Below are positions 18,516 through 26,063 of a stretch of 64,000 bases of DNA, in pieces. How positions within the stretch are numbered: the first letter of the stretch is position 1; each line of letters begins with the position of its first letter. The translations under genes were made by a program, and so were the position numbers. The DNA comes from Burkholderia thailandensis E264 (GTDB lineage: Bacteria > Pseudomonadota > Gammaproteobacteria > Burkholderiales > Burkholderiaceae). The stretch is from assembly GCF_000012365.1 (NCBI RefSeq), contig NC_007650.1:248001-312000 (forward strand), read 5' to 3'. The notes beneath the pieces are model-generated. The model was given only the letters and a program-made list of their open reading frames with translations, had not been told where the DNA came from and made no database searches.

Positions 18516-19415
18516 TCAATCGAGCGCCTTGTCGTTCGGATTCGCGAACAGCTTCTTCATGTCCGCCGACAACGGATAGTCGAGATTGACGCCCTTCGGC
18601 GGAATCGGCCGGTTGAACCACTTCACGTACAGCGCCTCGGCCTCGCCGGAGCGCTGCATCCGCGCGATCACGCGATCGGCGAGCTGCTTGAAGCCGGGGT
18701 CGTCCTTGCGAAGCATGCAGCCGTACGCTTCGGATACCGGAGAACTTCCCGTGATCACGTAGTCGCCCGGATTCGCTTCTTTCGCCTTCGCGCCGTACAG
18801 CAGCGGCTCGTCCATGAAGAACGCCACCGCGCGGCCGCTCTTGACGTTCAGGAACGCATCGGCGTGATCCTTCGCGCTGATGATCTGCATCGACATGCCC
18901 TTCTCGGCGTTCCATTGCCGCAGCAGCCGTTCCTCGGTCGTGCCGGCCGTCGTCGCGACGGTCTTGCCGGCGAGATCGGGGAAGTCCTTCACGCCGGAGG
19001 ACTTTTTCGCGATCAGGCGCATTCCGTATTGAAAGATGCTGTTCGAGAACGACACCTGGTTCGCGCGCTCCTTCGTGTGCGTGGTCGAGCCGCACTCCAG
19101 ATCGACCGTGCCGTTCTGCACGAGCGGAATGCGGTTTTGCGACGTGATCGGAATCTCGCGGACCGTCAGGTTCGTCCGGTTCAGCTCCTTCTTGATTTCG
19201 TCGACGATCTTCAGCGCGATCTCCTGCGAGTAGCCGATCGTCTGTTGGCGCTGATCGTAGTACGAGAACGGCACGGACGATTCGCGCACGCCGAGCGTCA
19301 CGACGCTCGTGTCGCGAATCTTCTTCAGCGTCGGGCTGGCGTCCTCCGCGTGCGCGGCGGCGGCGAGCGCGCAGCCGACGGCGATCGAAAGCAGCGGGCG
19401 GAAGGGTTTCATCAT
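18516..19415 (-). CDS. Amino acid ABC transporter periplasmic binding protein (GltI-like, acidic amino acids)
   Basis: 299 residues, the size of glutamate/aspartate-binding GltI (about 302). The signal peptide (MMKPFRPLLSIAVGCALAA, AHA cleavage) is followed by the SBP_bac_3 pattern: TLGVRESSVPFSYYD, GYSQEIALKIVD, TVDLECGSTTHTKERANQ, DLAGKTVATTAGTTEE and GRAVAFFMDEPLL. The start at 19415 has AGGAG six nt upstream. No permease or ATPase gene is adjacent, so it must share a membrane complex encoded elsewhere. It lies 145 nt after a DadA-type D-amino acid dehydrogenase gene, suggesting that its ligand feeds that enzyme (inference). Confidence 0.9.
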   Translation of the reverse strand: MMKPFRPLLSIAVGCALAAAAHAEDASPTLKKIRDTSVVTLGVRESSVPFSYYDQRQQTIGYSQEIALKIVDEIKKELNRTNLTVREIPITSQNRIPLVQNGTVDLECGSTTHTKERANQVSFSNSIFQYGMRLIAKKSSGVKDFPDLAGKTVATTAGTTEERLLRQWNAEKGMSMQIISAKDHADAFLNVKSGRAVAFFMDEPLLYGAKAKEANPGDYVITGSSPVSEAYGCMLRKDDPGFKQLADRVIARMQRSGEAEALYVKWFNRPIPPKGVNLDYPLSADMKKLFANPNDKALD

Positions 19416-19560
19416 CGAGGTCTCCTGGCGGAACGGATTGCGGGTGATAAATCGAGTCGCGCAACGGGCAGGCGGCGCGCTTGCCGGGCGGCGCGATCGG
19501 CGTTCGATCGACGCGGCGAAGGCCATGCGGGCCGGCGCGGCGTGGCGCATGCGCGCCGGG

Positions 19561-20808
19561 TCAACGATGCAACGCATACGCGCGGGCGTCCAGCGCGGGC
19601 TCGCGGCCTGCGATCAGATCGGCCAGCACGCGCGCGCTGCCGCAGGCGAGCGTGAAGCCGAGCGCGCCGTGGCCTGTGTTGAGCCACAGATTCCGGAACG
19701 GCGTCGCGCCGATCAGCGGCTTGCCGTCGGGCGTCGCGGGGCGATGGCCGCACCACGTTTCGCCGCGCGCGTAGTCGCCCGCATGCGGAAAGATCTCCTG
19801 CGCCTGCCGCGCGAGCAGTGCGAGCCGGCGCGCGGCGCCGGACGAACGAAGGCCGGCGATCTCGACCATGCCCGCGATCCGCAAGCGCGCGCCAAGCGGC
19901 GCATAGACGATCTTGCGATGCAGGTCCGTCACGCTCACGCGCGGCATGGCGTCTTGCCGGCCGGGCAGCGTCAGGCTGTAGCCCGTCAGCGGATGGATCG
20001 GCAGCCGCATGCCGAGCCGGCGCAGCAGCGGCGCGCTGCCGTTGCCCGCGGAAAGGACGAACGCGTCGGCGCCGATGTCGCCGCGCGCGGTGCGCGCCGC
20101 GACGATCGTCGCGCCTTCGGCGCGCAGCGCGGCGATCGGCGTTTGATAGTGGATCGCGACGCGAAGCCGCTCGCGCAGCACGCGGGCGAGCCCGGCGCCG
20201 AACCGGCGGCAATCGCCCACTTCTTCCGACGGCGTATGAATGCCGCCCGCGAGCAGGCCGGCCGAGGGCCCGAGCGCGGGCTCCAGCGCGACGCACGCGG
20301 CCGCGTCGAGCGCGTGCTGGCGCGCGCCGGCCGCGATCAGATGGTCCATCGCGCGGCGTGCGCGGTCGAATTCCCGCTGGTCGCGGTAGACGACGAGCTT
20401 GCCGTTGCGCGCATAGTCGAAGTCGAGCGCTTCCTGCTCGACGAGCGTATGCAGCGCGGCGCGGCTGAGCGCGCCGAGTTCGAGCATCTCGGCCGCGGTC
20501 CTCCGCGCGCGGGCGGTGCGGCACGCGGCGAGAAACGCGGCGCACCACAGCCATTGATCGACGTCGAGCCGCGGCACGAAGCGCAGCGCCGAGTCGCGCC
20601 TCACGAGCCATGCGGGCAGCTTGCCCAGCACCGCGGGATCGGCGAGCGGCGCGACGTAGCTGTAGCTCAGTTGCCCGCCGTTCGCGAAACTGGCGTCGAG
20701 CACGGCGTCCGGGCGCGCCTCCAGCACCGTCACGTCGTGACCTTCGCGTGCGAGATAGTAGGCGCTCGTCAGACCGACGACGCCCGCGCCCAATATGCAA
20801 ATCCGCAT
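19561..20808 (-). CDS. D-amino acid dehydrogenase (DadA-like FAD oxidoreductase)
   Basis: 415 residues. An N-terminal FAD-binding Rossmann fold (ICILGAGVVGLTSAYYLA with the GxGxxG pattern, VTVLEA) is followed by the DAO/DadA region FANGGQLSYSYVAPLADP. LTGYSLTLP and the C-terminal FAD motif NTGHGALGFTLACGSAR are characteristic of DadA. The enzyme oxidatively deaminates D-amino acids, passing electrons to the respiratory chain at the membrane. The start at 20808 begins the FAD motif within two residues, as usual in the family. It lies between a LysR gene and a GltI-like binding protein gene on the same strand. Confidence 0.9.
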   Translation of the reverse strand: MRICILGAGVVGLTSAYYLAREGHDVTVLEARPDAVLDASFANGGQLSYSYVAPLADPAVLGKLPAWLVRRDSALRFVPRLDVDQWLWCAAFLAACRTARARRTAAEMLELGALSRAALHTLVEQEALDFDYARNGKLVVYRDQREFDRARRAMDHLIAAGARQHALDAAACVALEPALGPSAGLLAGGIHTPSEEVGDCRRFGAGLARVLRERLRVAIHYQTPIAALRAEGATIVAARTARGDIGADAFVLSAGNGSAPLLRRLGMRLPIHPLTGYSLTLPGRQDAMPRVSVTDLHRKIVYAPLGARLRIAGMVEIAGLRSSGAARRLALLARQAQEIFPHAGDYARGETWCGHRPATPDGKPLIGATPFRNLWLNTGHGALGFTLACGSARVLADLIAGREPALDARAYALHR

Positions 20809-20930
20809 GACTGCCGGCCGTCCTTCAACAGGTTGTCGATGCCGCTCAGTCTTGCTGACCGAAATGGTCCCGGCAAATGAACAGATGTACGGCCCCATAA
20901 CCGTGGGTTAAGGGCGCCGGCGCGCGCGGC

Positions 20931-21860
20931 TCAGCGCGCCCGCCGCTTCAGCTCGCTCGGCGCGCCCGGCGCGGGCGCGGCGGACGGCTGGCCGAACGGC
21001 GCGCGCAGCGCGCCGATGAACGTCGCGCCCGCGTGCGAATCGAGCCCGCCGTCGCGCCACAGCGCGAACACGCCGACCGACAGCGCCGGCTCGATCGGCC
21101 GGATCGTGACCGGCTCGCCGGGCGCGCGCGCCGTCAGTTCGTCGAGCAGCACGCGGCCGACGCCGCGCGCGGCGAGCGCCCGCGCGACGTACCACGTATG
21201 CGCCTCGACCATCGTCACGCGATCTTCGCCGAACGCCTCGAGCGCGTTGCCGATCGCGTCGCCGAGCGGGTCTTCGGTGCCGATGCCGATCGATTCTCCT
21301 TCCATGAATTCGTGCAGCGACAGCGGCGCGCCCTGCGCGCCGTCGTCCGGCGGGCCGACGCTGACGACCGCCGTGCGGCCGAGCTCGGCCGACGTGATGC
21401 CGGGCCGCGCCAGCGGATCGATCGCGACGGCCACGTCGAGATCGCGCGTGAGCAACGCGTTCAGCAGCGCTTCGGTGTGCAAGGTCTGGATCTTCAGCGC
21501 GACGCGCGGGTAATCGTCGCGGAACGCCTTCACGGCCTGCGGAATCAGGCTCAGGCCGAGACTCGGCAGGCAGCCGACGCGCAGATGGCCTTCGGGCCGC
21601 AGCGCCAGATTGCGCGCGAGCGTGCGGATGCGCTCGAGGCTTGACTGGAGTTTCTGCGTCTCGCCGAACAGCAGCTCGGCTTCGCGCGTCGGCAGCAGGC
21701 GGCCGTGCGCGCGGCTGAAGAGACGAATGCCGAGGTTCTGCTCGGCGTGCGCGAGCACCTTGCTGACGGCGGGCTGCGATACGCACAGCAGCTGCGCGGC
21801 TTTCGACAGCGAGCCGGTGCGCATGATCGCATGGAAGACTTCGATGTGGCGCAGGCGCAT
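20931..21860 (-). CDS. LysR-family regulator upstream of dadA-like gene
   Basis: 309 residues: HTH domain MRLRHIEVFHAIMRTGSLS / AAQLLCVSQPAVSKVLAHAE and a LysR effector domain (LRVGCLPSLGLSLIPQAVKAF). In sequence style it is close to the LysR/NocR branch that senses amino acids (family resemblance by eye only). It is co-oriented with the dadA-like and gltI-like genes and 122 nt upstream of the former, so it may control that unit, although a divergent target (the SDR gene region) cannot be excluded. Confidence 0.88.
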   Translation of the reverse strand: MRLRHIEVFHAIMRTGSLSKAAQLLCVSQPAVSKVLAHAEQNLGIRLFSRAHGRLLPTREAELLFGETQKLQSSLERIRTLARNLALRPEGHLRVGCLPSLGLSLIPQAVKAFRDDYPRVALKIQTLHTEALLNALLTRDLDVAVAIDPLARPGITSAELGRTAVVSVGPPDDGAQGAPLSLHEFMEGESIGIGTEDPLGDAIGNALEAFGEDRVTMVEAHTWYVARALAARGVGRVLLDELTARAPGEPVTIRPIEPALSVGVFALWRDGGLDSHAGATFIGALRAPFGQPSAAPAPGAPSELKRRAR

Positions 21861-21955
21861 GGCGGGGGAAGCGGATTTTCGTGCGACGGACGGACACTAC
21901 CGTGTGTCGCCGCCGGCCGCAATCCTGTTCGGCACGGAAGGCGGCCGCCCGGGCG

Positions 21956-22717
21956 TCACCTCGGATCGCGGATGTCGGCGGTCGGCGTCGTGCCGAAATC
22001 GTCGCCCAGCACATAGTCGATCAATCGGCGCGCGGCGGCGTCCGGCGTCGTCAGCGCTCCGCTCGATTTCAACTGCTCGAAGCGCGCGCGCGACGGGAAC
22101 CGCTCGCCGCTCGTCGAGCGGATCGTCGCCTGCATGCCGGTGTCCACGACGCCCGGCGCGATGCTGCAGATCCGCAGCGCGCGATTCGCGTCCAGCGCGA
22201 CCGCCCGCGCGTGGTGATCGAGCGCGGCCTTGGTCGCGCAGTAGACGCTCCAGCCCGCATACGCGTTGCGCGCCGCGCCGCTCGAGATATGCGCGATGCG
22301 GCGCTCGATCGTTTCGGGCGCGATCTTCGCGATCGCGCTCGCGAGCATCAGCGGCGTTGCGACGTTCAGGCCGACCGCGTGCGCGATCGCCGCCGCGTCC
22401 TGCGTGTCGAGGGGGCCGATCGGCTCGACGGTTCCCGCGTTGTTGAACAGCAGCACGCGGCTCGCGCCGGAGACGAATTCGCCGAGCGCATCGCCGCCGA
22501 GCCACGCTTGAACGCGCGCCGGGTCCGACAGATCCAGCTCGATCTCGACGAGGCGGCCGTGCGCCTGCGCGCCGAGCGACGGATGGCGGCTGCGCGACAG
22601 GCCGAGCACCGCGATGCCCCGCTGCAGCAGTTGCGCGGCGAGTGCGGCGCCGAGCCCGCGCGTATGGCCCGTGACGATTGCGTGAACGGCGGGCAATGGA
22701 GAAGGGGAAGTGACCAT
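21956..22717 (-). CDS. Short-chain dehydrogenase/reductase (benzil-reductase/sepiapterin-reductase-like)
   Basis: 253 residues. It has an N-terminal NADP-binding motif (IVTGHTRGLGAALAAQLL), FNNAGT, a catalytic serine region (RIAHISSGAA) and the active-site Tyr/Lys in YCATKAAL. The sequence AIVTGHTRGLG and the extended C-terminal lid (SGERFPSRARFEQLKSSG) resemble the bacterial benzil reductase / sepiapterin-reductase group, NADPH-dependent ketone reductases. The start at 22717 is chosen because the Rossmann motif follows at the normal distance; it has no strong ribosome-binding site. Divergent from the NTF2-like gene. Confidence 0.85.
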   Translation of the reverse strand: MVTSPSPLPAVHAIVTGHTRGLGAALAAQLLQRGIAVLGLSRSRHPSLGAQAHGRLVEIELDLSDPARVQAWLGGDALGEFVSGASRVLLFNNAGTVEPIGPLDTQDAAAIAHAVGLNVATPLMLASAIAKIAPETIERRIAHISSGAARNAYAGWSVYCATKAALDHHARAVALDANRALRICSIAPGVVDTGMQATIRSTSGERFPSRARFEQLKSSGALTTPDAAARRLIDYVLGDDFGTTPTADIRDPR

Positions 22718-23108
22718 GTCAATGCGGAGAATGGCGAGAATGAATGGCGCGATGCGCCGGTGGCGGATTCGGTCGGCGCTCGTCCGGCCGCGCGGTGCGC
22801 GACGCACGGCCGACCGTCGCGTGCCGCGCGGGCGAGCCGGTATCGTAACGTCGGCGCCGGATTGGCGCAAACGCGCGCGCATGCTATCCATTTTTTCGCG
22901 AAGTCGGCCGTCACAAATTAACGCCCGAGCAATTTCTGACGAATTTCGTCATGACACGATTGCGTGCTAGCCTTGAGTTCGAGCTGTCGACGGCATGCCG
23001 AATGCGAAGCGAAAACGATTCGGCGAATTCGCCGGCCCGGTAATGCAAACGGTCGAATGGCGGCGCTTTTGCCGGATTGTCTCAAGCATTCTCTAATACT
23101 CACGCCCG
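22718..23108. other. Divergent intergenic region with 15-bp palindrome
   Basis: Separates the SDR and NTF2-like genes. It contains TGACGAA-T-TTCGTCA, a perfect 15-bp palindrome at 22937-22951, in a locally AT-rich stretch. No gene is seen. Confidence 0.55.
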
Positions 23109-23474
23109 ATGGAACCGATCACGCAAGCATTCGCGCAGCAATTCAGCCGGGAATGGATCGATGCATGGAACGCGCACGATCTCGACGCGATCCTGTCGCA
23201 CTACGCGGACGGATTCGAAATGTCGTCGCCGATGATCGTGCAGATCGCCGGCGAGCCGAGCGGGCGCCTGCGCGGCAAGGAGCAGGTCGGCGCATACTGG
23301 CGCGAGGCGTTGCGGATGATTCCGGATCTGCACTTCGAATGGATCGCGACGCTCGCGGGCGTCGACAGCGTCGCGATTCACTACCGTGGCGCGAAAGGGC
23401 GGCTCGCGCTCGAAGTATTTCACTTCGGACCGGATCGGCGTGTCGTGAAAGCGCTGGCTCACTACGCCGGATAA
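23109..23474 (+). CDS. NTF2-like / SnoaL-type small protein
   Basis: 121 residues matching the cone-shaped NTF2/SnoaL fold by pattern: helix QFSREWIDAWNAHDLDAILS, then YADGFEMSSPM, a GKEQVGAYWREAL helix, and strands LHFEWIATLAGVDSVAIHY and LALEVFHFG. Members include ketosteroid-isomerase-like enzymes and many uncharacterised proteins; here no catalytic pair can be assigned. Divergent from the SDR gene, so the two may act on a common small-molecule substrate (inference). Confidence 0.8.
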   Translation: MEPITQAFAQQFSREWIDAWNAHDLDAILSHYADGFEMSSPMIVQIAGEPSGRLRGKEQVGAYWREALRMIPDLHFEWIATLAGVDSVAIHYRGAKGRLALEVFHFGPDRRVVKALAHYAG

Positions 23475-23852
23475 TGGAATAACGAGATCGCGGGACATCG
23501 GCGCGGCTGTATTTTCTACCGTCTCCGAAACGAACTGACCGGCGGGTTTTACCGAATCGAGCAATGCGGCATCGATCGAAATTCGTTAGTACATTCGATT
23601 GGATGCCGAATGCGCCGGCGGCCGGTTTATCGAGTGAACGGCGTCGACGCGAAGCGCTTCGTCAACCGGCAGCGGGAACGCGGAGCGGGCGCAGGCGCGG
23701 AACGAGCGCGATGCGGCAGCGGCAGCGGCGGCGGCGGCGGCAGCGACGTGGCGATCAATCGACGACGGCTGCGACGGTGCGTTCGCCGGACTCACCTATG
23801 TCATACCCGGCGGCCTATATTGTCGACGGGGCAGATCGGGAGGGCATCACTC
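23475..23852. other. Intergenic region with GGC/AGC-type trinucleotide tract
   Basis: Upstream of the beta-propeller gene. It includes a low-complexity GGCAGC/GGCGGC tract at about 23713-23747 and otherwise no recognisable gene. An open frame extends through it but lacks ribosome-binding sites and signal-peptide logic. Confidence 0.5.
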
Positions 23853-25769
23853 ATGGTCAAGAAACGGATTCGCGCCATGTTCGCCGTCGCGCTCGTCGGG
23901 CTGGCCGCGCATGCGGCGCACGCGCAATACACGACGGACTGGATCGCGAACACTTACGGGACCATCGCGTCGCACGTCGGCAACAACGCGCGCTCGATGT
24001 GGGTTTCGCCCGAAGGCGTGATCTATACCGCATCCTTCTGGGATGAAAACGCCGGCGGCGTCGCGATCTACCAGAACGGCAAGACCCTCGGCTCGATCGG
24101 CACGCATGCGGAGTTTCAGGGCGGGGCGATCACCGGCAACGCAACGTCGATCTTCGCGGCGATGCAGTACGGCACGCCGCAGGGCAGCGGCACGGTCGGG
24201 CGTTACAACCGGGCGACGCTGCAGCGCGATCTCACGATTCCGGTCAGCGTGTGGAACGCGGTCAGCCGGGCCGACGTGATCACCGGCCTCGCGACCGCGG
24301 GCACGCTGCTCTATGCGAGCGACTACTTCGGCAACCGCGTGCGCGTGTTCACGACCGGCGGCGTCTGGCAGCGCGACATCGGCATCGCGAACCCCGGCGC
24401 GCTCGCGCTCGACGATGCCGGGAACCTGTGGGTCGCGCAGAAGAATGCGGCGAAGATCGTCGAATTCGACCCGAGCGGCGCGCTGATGAACACGATCCAG
24501 ATGGCGAGCGCGTCGCGGCCGGCGTCGCTGTATTACGACGCGTCGAAGCGGCAACTGATGGTCGGCGATCAGGGGCCCGACATGAACATCAAGCTCTACG
24601 CGATCGCGGGCGTGCCGAGGCAGATCGGCACGTTCGGCGTGCAGGGCGGCTACCTCGACACGACGACGGGCATCAAGGGCCAAGTCGGCGACAGGCGCTT
24701 CACGCGCGTGGTCGGCATCGGCAAGGATGCGGCCGGCACGCTGTACGTGCTCAACAACCCGTGGGGCGGCGGCTGGGATCTCGGCCGCAACGGCGCAACC
24801 GACATTCACGCCTACGACGCGCTCGGCAATGCGCTGTGGAAGCTGCAGGCGCTGAACTTCGAGGCGATCGCCGCGCCGGACCCGACGACCGACGGCGCGC
24901 TGTTCTACAGCGGCATGAACATCTACTCGGGCACGGCGGGCGGCACCTTCATCGCGAACACGGTCGATCCGTTCACGTATCCGTCCGATCCGCGTCTCGA
25001 CATGAACGACTACCAGCGCGGCCAGCACTTCGGCCAGCTCGTCAGCGTCGGCGGCAACAGGATTCTCGTCGCGTCGGGGCAGAATCCGGGCAACTTCAAC
25101 TTCTACCACTTCAACGCGGCGAGCGGCTACATCGCGATTCCCGATGCGTCGCTGCCGGGCAAGGGGTTCAATACGTCGCTGCAGGTGACGGCCGGCTTCT
25201 CGATCGACAACAAGGGCGACGTTTGGGTGGGCCTCAACGGAACGAACGCGATCTCGCACTATCCGCTCGCGGGAATCGACGCGAACGGCAAGCCTTCGTG
25301 GGGCGCGCCCACATCGATCCCGACGCCGGCGAGCGTCCAGCCGACCGCGCGCATTCTCTACCTGTCGGACAGCGATACGATGATTCTCGCGCAGGGGATC
25401 GCGGGAAGCTGGGACTGGACCGCGATGAACGGGCGCATCGAGGTGTATCACGGCTGGAGCGCGGGCAACGTCACGCAGCCGAACCCGGTGATCGCGCTCA
25501 CGAGCGCCAATCCGAAATCGATCGCGGCGGCCGGCAACTATCTGTTCGTCGGCTACGTGCACACGGTGCCGAACATCGACGTGTTCAACCTCAACACAGG
25601 CCAGCTCGTCGCCACGCTGATCAACTCGAACTCGGGCGTGATGGACGTCGGCAACGACGTCGATTCGATGTACGGCCTCAGGGCGTATCTGCGATCGACG
25701 GGCGAATACGTGATCACGAAGGACAACTACAACGGATCGAGCATCGTCGTCTATCGCTGGCGGCCGTGA
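23853..25769 (+). CDS. Secreted NHL/SMP-30-like beta-propeller protein
   Basis: 638 residues. A signal peptide (MVKKRIRAMFAVALVGLAA, cleavage after HAAHA) is followed by repeating blade-like units: DYFGNRVRVFTTGG, PGALALDDAGNLWVAQKN, KIVEFDPSG, FSIDNKGDVWVGLNG, each resembling an NHL or SMP-30 blade. No catalytic motif is visible; such proteins act as carbohydrate-binding scaffolds, lactonases or lyases. The start at 23853 is the only one giving a signal peptide. A GH92 mannosidase lipoprotein gene follows 294 nt downstream on the same strand, hinting at a shared extracellular glycan task. Confidence 0.75.
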   Translation: MVKKRIRAMFAVALVGLAAHAAHAQYTTDWIANTYGTIASHVGNNARSMWVSPEGVIYTASFWDENAGGVAIYQNGKTLGSIGTHAEFQGGAITGNATSIFAAMQYGTPQGSGTVGRYNRATLQRDLTIPVSVWNAVSRADVITGLATAGTLLYASDYFGNRVRVFTTGGVWQRDIGIANPGALALDDAGNLWVAQKNAAKIVEFDPSGALMNTIQMASASRPASLYYDASKRQLMVGDQGPDMNIKLYAIAGVPRQIGTFGVQGGYLDTTTGIKGQVGDRRFTRVVGIGKDAAGTLYVLNNPWGGGWDLGRNGATDIHAYDALGNALWKLQALNFEAIAAPDPTTDGALFYSGMNIYSGTAGGTFIANTVDPFTYPSDPRLDMNDYQRGQHFGQLVSVGGNRILVASGQNPGNFNFYHFNAASGYIAIPDASLPGKGFNTSLQVTAGFSIDNKGDVWVGLNGTNAISHYPLAGIDANGKPSWGAPTSIPTPASVQPTARILYLSDSDTMILAQGIAGSWDWTAMNGRIEVYHGWSAGNVTQPNPVIALTSANPKSIAAAGNYLFVGYVHTVPNIDVFNLNTGQLVATLINSNSGVMDVGNDVDSMYGLRAYLRSTGEYVITKDNYNGSSIVVYRWRP

Positions 25770-25950
25770 CGGCGGCGCGCGCGAGCGCTCGAAAGCGGGT
25801 GAGCGCCGGAGCGTGTCCGCCGCGCGCGCTCCGGCGTTCGATGGCCGCACGCATCGCCCGCGCGGACAGTCGAGATAAAACCGCCGTGTTGCACGGTGTT
25901 TCGCATCGTTTAGTAAATCTGATAAAAACATTACATCGCCCTTCATTTCA

Positions 25951-25980
25951 TTGACGAAGAATCGTCCGGTGTCCTAGTCT
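25951..25980 (+). promoter_or_regulatory. Sigma70-type promoter candidate for the GH92 gene
   Basis: TTGACG and TAGTCT are separated by 18 nt, about 85 nt upstream of the GH92 start, in a locally AT-rich stretch. Both boxes are imperfect. Confidence 0.4.
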
Positions 25981-26063
25981 TCCTGCGCAGTCGGGATTCA
26001 CGATTGGCCGTCGACGTTGCGTCGATCGCGCCGCTCGCATACGAAGCACAAGAACCGGAGACA

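Noticed and set aside
23713..23747. GGCAGC/GGCGGC tract considered as a CRISPR-like or VNTR array
   Set aside because: Short, imperfect trinucleotide run without spacers; ordinary low-complexity GC-rich DNA.
23847..25946. Minus-strand frame opposite the beta-propeller gene
   Set aside because: No domain pattern and no start signal; the plus-strand gene has a signal peptide and blade repeats.
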